From: Cyanobacteriota bacterium
Lineage (GTDB): Bacteria > Cyanobacteriota > Cyanobacteriia > PCC-6307 > Cyanobiaceae
Direction: 5' to 3'
DNA: 49,256 nucleotides
Assembly (NCBI GenBank): GCA_026389315.1
Contig: JAPLIC010000071.1
Coordinates: 1 to 49,256, forward strand
Of the stretch, positions 25,069 to 34,156 are shown in pieces. Every line of letters begins with the position of its first letter. Position 1 is the first letter of the stretch. The notes beneath the pieces are model-generated. The model was not told where the DNA came from. It ran no database searches and was given only the letters and a program-made list of their open reading frames with translations. The translations under genes and the position numbers were made by a program.

Positions 25069-26706
25069 ATGGCCGACTACCCCTCCACATCCGGCACCCG
25101 CCCCCGCTGGTGGGTGTCGGGCGACCTGGATGGTTTCCTTGGGCTGGCACTTGACAACCTGATCCAGCTGCTGCTGATCGTCTCGTTGGGTCGGGCGGTC
25201 CTGGGCTATCCAGACAGCCTGATCTTTGGCGTCATCCTGCCGGCTACGGGGCTGTCCCTGGTGGCCGGCAACCTGGCCTATGCCCTCCAGGCCCGGCGCC
25301 TGGCCCTCCAGGATGGCAACAGCGACCGCACGGCCTTGCCCTTTGGCATCAACACGGTGAGCCTGTTTGCCTTCGTGTTTCTGGTGATGCTGCCGGTCAA
25401 GTTGGCGGCCTTGGGCCAGGGGTTGACGGAAGCCGAGGCGGTGCGCGTTTCCTGGCAGGCCGGTCTGATGGCTTGCCTGGCCTCGGGCCTGATTGAGGCG
25501 GGGGGATCGTTTGTGGTGGGCCCCCTGCGCCGTTGGTTGCCGCGCGCCGCCCTGCTCTCCACCCTGGCGGGCATCGCCCTGGGCTACATCAGCCTCGGCT
25601 TCCTGCTACGCACCTATGCGGTGCCGGTGGTGGGACTGGCGGTGCTGGCGGTGGTGCTGTTGGCCTATTACGGCGACGTGCGGCTGCCCCTGCCAGGGGG
25701 CTTGTTGGCGGTGCTGGTGGGGGTGGCCCTGGCTGGCGCCACTGGCCTCATCCAAATTGATGCACCCACCTGGCAGGCCAACCAGGCGGCCGTTGGCTTG
25801 CACCTGCCCCAGCCCCGGCTTGGCGACCTCTGGGCGGCTCGCAACCAGCTGCTGCCCTGGATCGGGGTCACGGTGCCCATGGGACTGTTTACGCTGCTGG
25901 GATCCCTGCAAAACCTGGAGAGCGCTGATGCGGCCGGCGACCGCTATCCCGTGCGCAGTTCGCTGTTGATCAACGGCCTGGCGACGATCGCCGTGGCCGG
26001 CCTGGGGTCGTGCTTCCCGACCACGCTCTACATCGGCCACCCTGGCTGGAAGGCGATGGGGGCACGACTGGGCTACGCCTGGCTCAATGGGGTGGTGATG
26101 GGACTGCTCTGCCTCCTGGGACTGATGGGTCTGGTGGGCCAAGTGGTGCCGATCGAGGCGGGCATGGCGATCGTGCTTTACATCGGTCTGGTGATGGCCG
26201 CCCAGGCCTTCCAGGCCACTCCCAGCCACCATGCACCGGCGGTGGTGCTGGGTCTGCTGCCCGGCCTGGCCAGTTGGGGTTCGATGCTCTTGAAGTCGGG
26301 GTTGCGGGCCGGCGGGGCCGGCACTCCCGGCCAACCCTTTGGCCCGGCCCTGCTCGAACCGCTACGGGCAGCCGATGTCTGGGCAGCGGGGGCCTTCGCT
26401 CTAGAGCAAGGACAGATCGTGGCCGCCATGCTGCTGGCGGCCATGCTGGTTTACGTGATCGAGCAGCGCTTCCTGGCGGCGGCCCTCTGCGCCCTGGTGG
26501 CCGCGGCCGGGTCCTGGGTCGGGCTGCTGCATGCCTGGCGCTTCACCCCGGGCGACACGGTCCTGGATCCGGGCTGGGGGCACGGATCTTCCTGGGCCCT
26601 GGGGTATCTGGCGATGGCGATGGTTTTCAGCCTGGGTGGGTTGGCTCGTCGGGGACAACCTGCCCAACAACCCTCCGCCCGCGGAGGAAGATCCCTAAAC
26701 GATTAG
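25069..26706 (+). CDS. NCS2/AzgA-like permease (xanthine/uracil/purine type)
   Basis: A 545-residue polytopic membrane protein with about a dozen hydrophobic segments. The first region reads GDLDGFLGLALDNLIQLLLI and GVILPATGLSLVAGNLAYAL, as in the SulP/NCS2-like permease group annotated as xanthine/uracil permease. A central QNLESADAAGDRYPVRSSL and a later TPSHHAPAVVLGLLPG are typical. The ATG at 25069 (MADYPSTSG) was chosen; a TTG at 25039 would add ten residues. The substrate cannot be read from sequence. It is 54 bp after the SMR gene and may share its transcript. Confidence 0.8.
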   Translation: MADYPSTSGTRPRWWVSGDLDGFLGLALDNLIQLLLIVSLGRAVLGYPDSLIFGVILPATGLSLVAGNLAYALQARRLALQDGNSDRTALPFGINTVSLFAFVFLVMLPVKLAALGQGLTEAEAVRVSWQAGLMACLASGLIEAGGSFVVGPLRRWLPRAALLSTLAGIALGYISLGFLLRTYAVPVVGLAVLAVVLLAYYGDVRLPLPGGLLAVLVGVALAGATGLIQIDAPTWQANQAAVGLHLPQPRLGDLWAARNQLLPWIGVTVPMGLFTLLGSLQNLESADAAGDRYPVRSSLLINGLATIAVAGLGSCFPTTLYIGHPGWKAMGARLGYAWLNGVVMGLLCLLGLMGLVGQVVPIEAGMAIVLYIGLVMAAQAFQATPSHHAPAVVLGLLPGLASWGSMLLKSGLRAGGAGTPGQPFGPALLEPLRAADVWAAGAFALEQGQIVAAMLLAAMLVYVIEQRFLAAALCALVAAAGSWVGLLHAWRFTPGDTVLDPGWGHGSSWALGYLAMAMVFSLGGLARRGQPAQQPSARGGRSLND

Positions 26707-26770
26707 AGATCAATGTCAGCGACTCAGCATAACCAGCTTTGGTGCGCTTGATGTCACACGCAACGTCTGT

Positions 26771-26880
26771 TCAGGCCAGCGCAGCAACGATCAGGCCATG
26801 GCCCCACACCTGCTGGCCGTGGTGCAGATGCAGGGCCTTGAGGCCCTGCTCCACCGCCTGATGGCAGACAATGCGGGTGC
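26771..26880 (-). pseudogene. HEPN-domain protein remnant
   Basis: The minus strand reads CHQAVEQGLKALHLHHGQ, then VWGHGLIVAALA and a stop, closely resembling the HEPN core (HQAAEKALKALHL..GQ..WGH). Neither a start nor the remaining two-thirds of the domain is present, and no partner nucleotidyltransferase gene is adjacent. This is a fragment of an eroded HEPN (toxin-type) gene. The rest of 26707-26899 shows nothing else. Confidence 0.6.
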
Positions 26881-26899
26881 TTGTCCTGGAGGAGACTGC

Positions 26900-27718
26900 C
26901 TAGTGCTGAGTCGAAAGCTCAAGCCTTGCCAGTTCCACCGTAAAGGATTCGGGACTCAGCCTCTGATCAACCAGGGTCTTGGCAATATCAGTAAGCCTCT
27001 CAATATCCACGACTTGGAAGATGTCATTGAGGAAGTCGACTGGTTTGCAGATGACCACCCAAGGAGGAAGCCGCAGCAGCCGCTCCAGTGCCTCTAGGCG
27101 ACTGGATTTCCGCAGCGAGTTGTGGGCCGGAGGACTGCTGCCAAAGTGCTCGACGGTGCAACGGAAATTACCCGCATGGAAAGAAAACACATCCGGATTC
27201 ACTTCGCCTTCGGCAATACTTGCACCAGCCGGAAAGATCACATCCACAAGATCGGTATGCCCGCGCGTGGGAAAGGGATGCTTGGGAACCTTGGTGCCGC
27301 ACCAATCATCCTCGTCCCAATTAAAATAGGAAGAAGCCGCCTTCATAGTACGGTGAGCTGCATCGAGTAAAGTGCGCTGATCATCAGCACTGCGCTTGCC
27401 GAAGAAAGGAAAATGGTGCATATAGTGACCGAATAAATAAGCCGTCTGCACAGAATAAACCTCCGTATCGACGATATGTGTATGCCAAACATAGTCTATA
27501 TATCGAGAGGGTGATATGGAAGCACCCTGACTGGAGTGATAAAGGAATAAAAAGCCCTTGTACTTCTTAACCGCATCGATGGCCTGGTCAAGAGAAAGAC
27601 CCGGCCTATCTTCCGCGTGCATCAACTTGTAGGCCAGGGGGCCAAAGTCAAGGCTGTTCAATCTTGCGAGGAACTCATGATCGGATTCCGAAATGCGTGG
27701 ATTTGACGGATTAAGCAT
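26900..27718 (-). CDS. glycine-rich-domain-protein-like (GRDP/DUF1399-like) protein
   Basis: A 272-residue soluble protein. The central part reads KKYKGFLFLYHSS, then RYIDYVWHTHIVDTEVY and FGHYMHHFPFFG, the WHxH...Y...FG..xHxPFF pattern of the GRDP-like family (plant glycine-rich domain proteins and bacterial relatives). The conserved histidines suggest metal binding, but no activity is established from sequence. The start at MLNPSNPRIS (27718) was preferred; an ATG at 27784 adds 22 residues with no family likeness. The gene is visibly more AT-rich than both flanks, which with the nearby HEPN relic suggests recent acquisition. Confidence 0.72.
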   Translation of the reverse strand: MLNPSNPRISESDHEFLARLNSLDFGPLAYKLMHAEDRPGLSLDQAIDAVKKYKGFLFLYHSSQGASISPSRYIDYVWHTHIVDTEVYSVQTAYLFGHYMHHFPFFGKRSADDQRTLLDAAHRTMKAASSYFNWDEDDWCGTKVPKHPFPTRGHTDLVDVIFPAGASIAEGEVNPDVFSFHAGNFRCTVEHFGSSPPAHNSLRKSSRLEALERLLRLPPWVVICKPVDFLNDIFQVVDIERLTDIAKTLVDQRLSPESFTVELARLELSTQH

Positions 27719-27893
27719 GACGTGCTCGTTGGCCAACAAACTGAAGCTAATCACGGACATCAATGGCCAGCGGGTCACAGACATCTTCGTAGCATTTGTT
27801 CGCAGGCGGTCAGTGCATAGACGCAGGTTTCTCTATATTACGCAAGATCGAATCATAAAAAATCTGTGATGCCCTAAAGACCAGTCTAAAGCC

Positions 27894-27930
27894 GGCAAAA
27901 ACAGCCAAGTCAGGACCTGGCTGTTCAAAA
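27894..27930 (-). terminator. rho-independent terminator, minus strand
   Basis: AACAGCCA (27900-27907) pairs with TGGCTGTT (27918-27925), an 8-bp stem with a 10-nt loop. Read on the minus strand the stem is followed at once by a run of T residues (TTTTTGCC). It would stop minus-strand transcription arriving from the murF side. Confidence 0.65.
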
Positions 27931-27937
27931 CAATCGC

Positions 27938-27989
27938 TTGCCATTGCCATTGCCATTGCCATTGCCATTGCCATTGCCATTGCCATTGC
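27938..27989. repeat. hexanucleotide tandem repeat (TTGCCA)n
   Basis: Eight perfect TTGCCA units plus a partial ninth (52 bp). It lies directly beside the terminator stem, in a stretch without a gene. Such arrays change length by slippage. On the minus strand it reads TGGCAA; no ribosome-site or promoter function can be shown. Confidence 0.95.
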
Positions 27990-28232
27990 GGCTGCGTTCT
28001 GGTCGGATGGGGCAACTAGCACGCGGCATCAGTTGCCATGGGACCATGCCAAAAACAGGGGGATTTGGAGCCCAGCCCGACCCATCAAAGGCGCATCAGA
28101 TCTCTGCGCCGCACAACAGTCGCGATTGACCCACGGCCTGGCCCGTCGCAAAGAAATGGCCGACGGTGAGGGTGGCGGCGGCGTGCCGCTGCTGGGGTGA
28201 ATCAGACGACAACCTTGAAGGGCAGGATCAGG

Positions 28233-28473
28233 TTAGGCCAGGGGTGCCAGCATTTTTTCGCACCAATCGACTCCGAGCCGCAGGCGAAAGAGGGCCCCCT
28301 GGCCATAGCGTTCATGCAACAGCTCCCGATCGACGGGCGCCAGGGAGTCAGCGCTGGATTCGGCTGCTCAGCGGCCCTACCACCCCCCCTGCCAGCAACG
28401 GCAGCGCCACGACCAGGGCCCCTGCAAAGACCTAGGCAAATCTGCGGCGACGCAATCCCACAGGCTGGATCAT
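28233..28473 (-). pseudogene. broken small gene coupled to murF
   Basis: An ATG (28473-28471) overlaps the murF stop as ATGA. The frame runs MIQPVGLRRRRFA, TAG, VFAGALVVALPLLAGGVVGP and LSSRIQR-stop: a basic start then a membrane helix, cut by one nonsense codon. Just beyond, another frame gives APVDRELLHERYGQGALFRL, then VDWCEKMLAPLA-stop at 28233, with strongly coding-like codons. Together these look like one small membrane-anchored protein broken by a nonsense codon and a frameshift. The family is not recognised. Confidence 0.45.
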
Positions 28474-29885
28474 GATGGGCCATCGCTGCAGCCGAGAAGC
28501 GGCAGCAGGCGTTCGAGGGCGACAGCACGGCTGGCCTTGAGCAACACCACATCCCCGGGGCAGAGCCAGGCCTCCAGGGCGCCGGCCGCAGCCTCCGGCT
28601 CCGCCACTTTTGCCAGCCGCGGCAGGCCCTCGGCGGCGGCCTGCATCACTTCACCCTCGGCACCCGCATCGACGATCACCAGACCATCCAGCTGCAACTG
28701 CTTGGCCCGTTCCGCCACCTGCCGGTGCAAGGCCAGGCTGTGCTCCCCCAACTCCAGCATCGTGCCGAGCACGGCATAACGCCGGCCGCCTGCGGCCAGG
28801 GGCTGGTGGGCCAGCAGCTCCAACGCGGCCAGCATCGACTCCGGAGAAGCGTTGTAGGTTTCATCCAGCACCTCGATTCCTGCCACCTGCAGCCTGCGGC
28901 TGCGTCCCCCCGGCACCGCCACGGCCCAAGCCGCTGCCCCGTGCTCTGCCAGCTGCACCCCCAACTCCCGGGCCACCGCCAGGGCCAGCAGGAAGTTACG
29001 GGCATTGTGGCGACCTTCCAGGGGCAAGGGCAGCGGCGGTCCCTGGTCGAGCCGCAATTGCTGATCCTCCTCCAGGGCCCCCACCAGGTCTGCCGCCGGC
29101 AGGTCGGCATCGAACCCGCTGGTCTCATCGGTCAGGGCCACCCGTTGCACCCGGCCCTGCCAACCTCGGGCCAGGGCAGCTTCCAGCAACGGATCCCCCG
29201 CCGGGATCACCACCAGTCCTTGGGGCGCCAGGCCAGCCGTGATTTCCGTCTTGGCCCGGGCAATGGCCTCGCGGCTGCCGAGTCGGCCGATATGGGCCGT
29301 ACCGATGTTGGTGATCACGGCCACATCGGGCTCGGCGCAGCGGCTCAAGCGCTCGATCTCGCCCAGCCCCCGCATCCCCATCTCCACCACGTAGGCCGCC
29401 GTGGTGGTGTCCCCCTTGAGCAGGGTCAAGGGCACGCCCACATCGTTGTTTTCGTTGCCGCTGCTCGCCACCACGGGCCCCAGGGGAGCCAACACCGCCC
29501 GGATCAACTCACGGGTTGTGGTCTTCCCCGCCGACCCGGTCACCGCCACCACCGGCGCGCCGAGGTGACGACGCCAGAGACGGCCCAGCTGCTGGTAGGC
29601 CAGCTGGGTGTTCGCCACGGCCCAAAGCGGCTTGCCCAACTCCCCAGCCTTGGCCACCATTTCCGGCGTGATCCGTTCGTGCTGGGCCACGGCGGCCCCT
29701 GCCGTCTCCAGGGCAGCCATCAAAAAACTGTGGCCATCAAAACGGTCACCCACCAGGGGCACGAACAGCGCCCCGGTGAGGTCGCTGCGGCTGTCGGTAC
29801 TGACGCGCTCGATCGCGTTGCCAGCATCGACCCTGGCCAGGGGCGGACCCCACAGCACATCCAGCTGGGAGAGAGGCAGGGACAT
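28470..29885 (-). CDS. murF: UDP-N-acetylmuramoyl-tripeptide--D-alanyl-D-alanine ligase
   Basis: A 471-residue Mur ligase that adds D-Ala-D-Ala to the UDP-MurNAc-tripeptide in the cytoplasm, the last soluble step of the peptidoglycan precursor. Motifs: STDSR near residue 30, the P-loop VTGSAGKTTTREL (about 117-129), NENNDVGVPLTLL, MGMRGLGEIERL, NIGTAHIGRLGS, GRHNARNFLLALA and DETYNASPESM, all MurF-type. ATG 29885 shares a base with the stop of the upstream gene (TGATG), fixing the start; the frame continues upstream only as a shadow. Confidence 0.95.
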   Translation of the reverse strand: MSLPLSQLDVLWGPPLARVDAGNAIERVSTDSRSDLTGALFVPLVGDRFDGHSFLMAALETAGAAVAQHERITPEMVAKAGELGKPLWAVANTQLAYQQLGRLWRRHLGAPVVAVTGSAGKTTTRELIRAVLAPLGPVVASSGNENNDVGVPLTLLKGDTTTAAYVVEMGMRGLGEIERLSRCAEPDVAVITNIGTAHIGRLGSREAIARAKTEITAGLAPQGLVVIPAGDPLLEAALARGWQGRVQRVALTDETSGFDADLPAADLVGALEEDQQLRLDQGPPLPLPLEGRHNARNFLLALAVARELGVQLAEHGAAAWAVAVPGGRSRRLQVAGIEVLDETYNASPESMLAALELLAHQPLAAGGRRYAVLGTMLELGEHSLALHRQVAERAKQLQLDGLVIVDAGAEGEVMQAAAEGLPRLAKVAEPEAAAGALEAWLCPGDVVLLKASRAVALERLLPLLGCSDGPS

Positions 29886-30715
29886 CAGGCCTCCGGAGGG
29901 GTGGCAGGGAATTCGAGCAGGATCATGCCTGAACCCACCAGGGCCCGCCGCGCCAGCAGGTGACCCCGTCCATCGAGGAGGCGTAAATCCTCGTAGCCCA
30001 GGGACTCGGCCCGTCGCTGCCATTGGCTTGCCAAGGCAAGCCGCTGGCGATCGGGCAGGCTCCTGAAGCGGTCGATCAGCAGCAAATCCAGGCGCGAGGC
30101 ACCCGGCTCGGCCCGGGTCGCCCCAATCCAACCTTCGGGATCGTCCGGTGTCAGGGCCTGAAGCAGCGGATCAGGGGGGGGCAGGGGCGCCGACGGAGGG
30201 GCGGGCCCAGGGCCTCGGGCCCCAGGTTCCGTCTCCCCGGGGTTGGGCTCGGGGGGGGCGTCAGCAGGGGCTTCGGCTTCGATGGGTTGGGGAGCCGCAG
30301 GTGACGGAATGGAAGACTCGGGGGGTGCAGGCGGGGAAACAGAAGTCGCCGCATTGGAGGTTCCTGAATTGAAGGGTGGTCTTTCTGCTTGGGGTCCTGG
30401 GCTGCGGCCTCCAGCCAAAGGGGGGATCGGCGGCGGACGTCGAGCTGTCACTAGGGGACGACCGCCAAACACGAGCAGCCCCACAAGGGCCACGGCCAAG
30501 AGGGGCCAAAACAGCAACGCCACGGCCTGGGGCCAAAAAGCAGGCCGCCATAGGCTCCCCTCGCCATTGCGCCGCCATAGTTCCCTCAGACCCAATCCCA
30601 GGGATGCCAGCACCGCCCCCAGTTCCCGCCATAGGACCCCCCAGGGATTCTGCCAAGGGACCGGCAGGTCCGGGGACGACCCGCGCCCGTGTTTGGAGCG
30701 CTCTGGCGCCGCCAT
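29885..30715 (-). CDS. Pro-rich single-pass membrane protein, hypothetical
   Basis: A 276-residue protein: a ~60-residue cytoplasmic start, one clear transmembrane helix (AVALLFWPLLAVALVGLLVF, about residues 64-83), a ~100-residue Pro/Ala/Glu/Ser-rich linker, and a small C-terminal domain (ASRLDLLLIDRFRSLPDRQR, then AESLGYEDLRLLDGRGHLLA). No family is recognised. It sits between glgA and murF, its stop overlapping the murF ATG, so it is probably co-expressed with murF and may work at the envelope. Confidence 0.75.
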   Translation of the reverse strand: MAAPERSKHGRGSSPDLPVPWQNPWGVLWRELGAVLASLGLGLRELWRRNGEGSLWRPAFWPQAVALLFWPLLAVALVGLLVFGGRPLVTARRPPPIPPLAGGRSPGPQAERPPFNSGTSNAATSVSPPAPPESSIPSPAAPQPIEAEAPADAPPEPNPGETEPGARGPGPAPPSAPLPPPDPLLQALTPDDPEGWIGATRAEPGASRLDLLLIDRFRSLPDRQRLALASQWQRRAESLGYEDLRLLDGRGHLLARRALVGSGMILLEFPATPPEA

Positions 30716-30735
30716 CGCTCGGGATCGACTCGAAC

Positions 30736-32283
30736 TCAGCGATGACCGCCCGGACGTCGAAGGTCACGGGCAGAGGTCGCCGGAGCGGCCGGGATCGACG
30801 TCGCCTGGGTCCCTGGGACACCATTTGCGGTGTCGGCCGGCTGAAGACTGGGAACGCCCTGCCCCTGGGAAAAACGACCGACCTCATCGGCATCCGGTGT
30901 TGGTTCCTTAATGCCAAGTACCTCTCGATACATCCTGTCGTAGTCGCGAGCCGAACGCTCCCAACTGAAGTCCTGGCTCATGCCCCGTCGTTGCAATTCC
31001 TGCCAGCTGGAGCGATGGCGGAATGCTTCCCAGGAACGCACAATCGAAGTATAGAAATCCACCGGCTCGTAGCGATCAAAGCCATACCCCGTACCGGTGC
31101 CCTCAGATGGTGCATTCGGCGGCACCGTATCCACCAGTCCACCCACCCGCCGGACCACGGGCACCGATCCATAGCGCATCGCCAGCATCTGACTGATGCC
31201 ACAGGGCTCAAAGCGACTCGGCATCAAGAAAGCATCGCTGCCACCATAAATCAGACGAGACAAGGCATCGTCATAGGTTAGAAAAACAGCAAAACGGCCA
31301 GGATGGCGGGAAGCCATTTGCCACAAACCCGACTCCAAGCCCCGATCACCGGTGCCCAGCACCACAAATTGACTATCGGTGTAGGACAACACCCGATCGG
31401 CCACCTGCAGCAGCAGGTCGACTCCCTTTTGATCCACCAGCCGACTGACCATCGCCATCAGATAGGTGTCTGGATCCACTGTGAGACCCATGCGCTGCTG
31501 CAGGGTCTGCTTATTGAGGGCCCGGCCACTCAAGTCGTCAACACTGAAGGTGGCCGGCAGGCATTCATCGGTTGCGGGATTCCATTCTTCAGTGTCAATA
31601 CCATTGAGAATTCCCCGTAATTTACCGGAAATAAAATTCAGTAGACCGGCCAGACCCTCCCCATATTCATCTGTACAGATTTCACGGGCATAGGTGGGTG
31701 AAACGGCATTGACTCGGTCGGCGTATAAAAGGGCTGCGGCCATGGTGGTATCGCCCTGCATATACCAGGGACACCAGGTCATGCGGTCAAGTTTCCAACG
31801 CCAAGGGCCCTGATACCGAAGGTTATGAATTGTAAAAACAGTGCTGATGTTAGGGTCCTGGTGCATCCAAACAGGGATCATTCCCGTGTGCCAGTCGTGG
31901 CAATGCAACACCTGGGGATTCCAGCCCCCATTCCAGGCGAATTCGGCCGTGGCACTGGCGAAGAACGTGAAGCGCCAATCTTCATCTTCGCCGCCATAGA
32001 TTCTGGCCGGGTCAAACGCCGGATGGCCCACGAGATAGATGGGTAGCCCATGGGTTGGGTGACGGCTCTCAAAAATGGCGAAATTGGTACCCATCGTGTA
32101 ACCACGCCAAATCGGCTCGCTGGCAATGGGCAGGAGTCCCCATAACTTGCCGTAGCCCGGCAGCATGATCCGCACGTCATGGCCAAGGGCCGCTAGGGCC
32201 GGGGGCAGCGAACCCACCACATCCCCCATGCCCCCGACCTTGATCATGGGAGCGCATTCGGCAGCAGCAAAAAGAATGCGCAT
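30736..32283 (-). CDS. glgA: glycogen synthase (ADP-glucose, GT5)
   Basis: A 515-residue GT-B enzyme that extends alpha-1,4-glucan from ADP-glucose. The N-terminal signature is [19 protein letters not shown] (KVGG followed by M where KVGGL is usual), with [21 protein letters not shown], and in the C-terminal domain [28 protein letters not shown] and [12 protein letters not shown]. The last ~45 residues are a low-complexity Ala/Pro/Thr/Arg tail beyond the usual fold. It lies on the minus strand between the L,D-transpeptidase and the Pro-rich membrane protein. Confidence 0.95.
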   Translation of the reverse strand: MRILFAAAECAPMIKVGGMGDVVGSLPPALAALGHDVRIMLPGYGKLWGLLPIASEPIWRGYTMGTNFAIFESRHPTHGLPIYLVGHPAFDPARIYGGEDEDWRFTFFASATAEFAWNGGWNPQVLHCHDWHTGMIPVWMHQDPNISTVFTIHNLRYQGPWRWKLDRMTWCPWYMQGDTTMAAALLYADRVNAVSPTYAREICTDEYGEGLAGLLNFISGKLRGILNGIDTEEWNPATDECLPATFSVDDLSGRALNKQTLQQRMGLTVDPDTYLMAMVSRLVDQKGVDLLLQVADRVLSYTDSQFVVLGTGDRGLESGLWQMASRHPGRFAVFLTYDDALSRLIYGGSDAFLMPSRFEPCGISQMLAMRYGSVPVVRRVGGLVDTVPPNAPSEGTGTGYGFDRYEPVDFYTSIVRSWEAFRHRSSWQELQRRGMSQDFSWERSARDYDRMYREVLGIKEPTPDADEVGRFSQGQGVPSLQPADTANGVPGTQATSIPAAPATSARDLRRPGGHR

Positions 32284-32325
32284 CGTCGGCTCTTGACAAG
32301 GGCGCCACTTTACTGGCGCCCTGTC

Positions 32326-33219
32326 TCAGGGCAGAACGGTCACCGGCGTTCCGAGAGTCACCAGGTCAAACAGCTCGCGCACGTCCTCGTCATGGAGGCG
32401 CACACAGCCATGGGATAGCGCCCGGCCAACGGTCCAGCGGTTGGGGGTGCCGTGAAAACCAGTCACAACACAGCCTTTGACATCAAGGATCTGCTCGCCA
32501 TCCCAGCCGCTACGGCCTTGGCAATCCTGATGAAAACCAATCCAGCGGCTGCCGAGGGGGTTGGTCGGACCGGAGGGCGTAAGCGTGCCTTTCTGGGGAT
32601 GCTCCCAAACCGGGTTGATCGTCTTTTCCAACACCCGAAAGGTCCCCACCGGGGTCTCCCAACCGGGCATGCCCACCGCCACAGTAAAACGGCGCAACGG
32701 ACGGCCATTTTCAAAAACGGTCAGGAACCGACGGCGACGATCCAGCACCAAGGTTGTGGGCGGGGGTGTCGCGACGTTGGGTTGGGTCAGGGGCCGCGCC
32801 CCAGGGGCCACCGGCCCTGGGGCCTGGCTGCCGCCGGGCCGGGGTGCCGGTGGCGCTATGGGTGGAGGGGCGGTCACAACCGGCACACCCAAGGGGGCCA
32901 AGGGGCCGGCCAAGGGGGCCGCGGCCGCGCCCTCGGGCCCGCCGATCTGGAGCGGTTCCGGCCCCCCAAGCAGGGCGGCAGCGCCAGGAGTGACCAACGG
33001 TGGGGGCGGCAGGGGCCGTTCCGTTGGCCGTACCACCGAGGTTGGTGGGTCTGGGGTGGAGGAACCTGCCGGCAATGACGGCTGGCCGAAGCCAGGCCCT
33101 GGGGGCAGGAAGGCCAGCAGGGCCAGCAAGGCTGCCGGTGTGGTGGTGGCGACGAGCGGGCCTGGGGAACGGAGCGAAGGACGGAGCACGGTTCCCGGAA
33201 AAACAACGCAATGGCGCAT
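32326..33219 (-). CDS. L,D-transpeptidase (YkuD) with Pro-rich linker
   Basis: A 297-residue exported protein. From ATG 33219 the N-terminus reads MRHCVVFPGTVLRPSLRSPG, then a hydrophobic signal (LVATTTPAALLALLAFLPPG). A ~110-residue Pro/Gly/Ala linker precedes the YkuD domain (TTLVLDRRRRFLTVFENGRP...), which ends in the catalytic SHGCVRLHDEDVRELFDLV. The cysteine in HGCVRL forms 3-3 peptidoglycan cross-links or attaches proteins. The upstream frame beyond 33219 antisenses menB-side sequence and is not used. It sits in a block with murF, the amidase at 42140 being the other wall enzyme here. Confidence 0.9.
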   Translation of the reverse strand: MRHCVVFPGTVLRPSLRSPGPLVATTTPAALLALLAFLPPGPGFGQPSLPAGSSTPDPPTSVVRPTERPLPPPPLVTPGAAALLGGPEPLQIGGPEGAAAAPLAGPLAPLGVPVVTAPPPIAPPAPRPGGSQAPGPVAPGARPLTQPNVATPPPTTLVLDRRRRFLTVFENGRPLRRFTVAVGMPGWETPVGTFRVLEKTINPVWEHPQKGTLTPSGPTNPLGSRWIGFHQDCQGRSGWDGEQILDVKGCVVTGFHGTPNRWTVGRALSHGCVRLHDEDVRELFDLVTLGTPVTVLP

Positions 33220-33277
33220 CAAGGCCACGTTAACGAGAGGCGCATCCTGCGTGCTTTCCAAACACCACGCCTTGCCC

Positions 33278-34156
33278 TCAGGGCAACCAGGGGGTCTGGG
33301 AGAAGTCCGGATCGCGTTTCTCCAGGAACGCATTGCGGCCCTCCTGGCCCTCGGCGGTTCGGTAGAAGAGATGGGTGGCTTGCCCGGCCAGCTCTTGGAT
33401 GCCCGCCAATCCGTCGGTCTCGGCATTAAAGGCCGCCTTGAGACAGCGAATCGCCGTCGGGCTGTGGCGCAGCACCTCCCGGGCCCAGGCCACCCCTTCG
33501 GCCTGCAGGCACTCCAGGGGAACCACCTGGTTCACCAACCCCATGGCCAGGGCCTCCCGGGCGCCATAGCGACGGCAGAGAAACCAGATTTCACGGGCCT
33601 TGCGCTGGCCCACCACCCGGGCCAGGTACCCCGCTCCAAAGCCACCGTCAAAACTTCCCACCCGTGGCCCGGTCTGGCCGAAGACGGCATTGTCGGCGGC
33701 CAGGCTGAGGTCACAAAGCAGATGGAGCACCTGGCCGCCGCCCATGGCATAACCGGCCACAAGCGCAATCACCACCTTGGGCAGGCTGCGGATCAGCCGT
33801 TGCAAATCGAGCACGTTGAGGCGGGGCAAGCCCTCATCGTCTACGTAACCCCCTTCGCCGCGCACGCTCTGGTCGCCTCCGGCGCAGAACGACCACACCC
33901 CATCCGCGGCCGGCCCGGCCCCTGTGAACAGCACCACGCCAATCTTGGGGTCATCCCGAACCCTGGTGAAGGCGTCACACAGTTCCTGCACTGTGCGGGG
34001 TCGAAAGGCATTGCGTTTCTCGGGGCGGTTGATGCAGATCCGGGCGATGCCTTCCTCGCTCCGTTCCAAACCAATGTCGGTGTAGTGGCCTACGGATTGC
34101 CACTGCACCGGCTCGCCGCTTGCGGCAAGGGCGGAGGCGGGGGACTCTTCACGCAT
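33278..34156 (-). CDS. menB: 1,4-dihydroxy-2-naphthoyl-CoA synthase
   Basis: A 292-residue crotonase-fold enzyme that closes the naphthoquinone ring in phylloquinone (menaquinone-type) synthesis. Motifs: [16 protein letters not shown], the CAGGDQ oxyanion loop, [19 protein letters not shown] and [20 protein letters not shown] with the catalytic aspartate of SFDGG, plus [12 protein letters not shown] near the end. The ATG at 34156 overlaps the end of menD by 8 bp, so menD-menB is a coupled unit. The frame upstream of 34156 is antisense to nothing and only shadows menD. Confidence 0.95.
   Translation of the reverse strand: MREESPASALAASGEPVQWQSVGHYTDIGLERSEEGIARICINRPEKRNAFRPRTVQELCDAFTRVRDDPKIGVVLFTGAGPAADGVWSFCAGGDQSVRGEGGYVDDEGLPRLNVLDLQRLIRSLPKVVIALVAGYAMGGGQVLHLLCDLSLAADNAVFGQTGPRVGSFDGGFGAGYLARVVGQRKAREIWFLCRRYGAREALAMGLVNQVVPLECLQAEGVAWAREVLRHSPTAIRCLKAAFNAETDGLAGIQELAGQATHLFYRTAEGQEGRNAFLEKRDPDFSQTPWLP

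Larger units (their letters stand above)
27785..28232. other. gap without a supported gene
   Basis: Apart from the terminator-like hairpin (27894-27930) and the hexanucleotide repeat (27938-27989), I see no convincing gene here. Frames crossing the repeat translate to MAMAMA or QWQWQW and are repeat artefacts. A plus-strand tail ending KEMADGEGGGGVPLLG-stop at about 28200 has coding-like codons but no start. Confidence 0.5.

Noticed and set aside
27810..28022. Small protein with (MA)n or (QW)n
   Set aside because: It is produced by the hexanucleotide repeat and includes the terminator stem.
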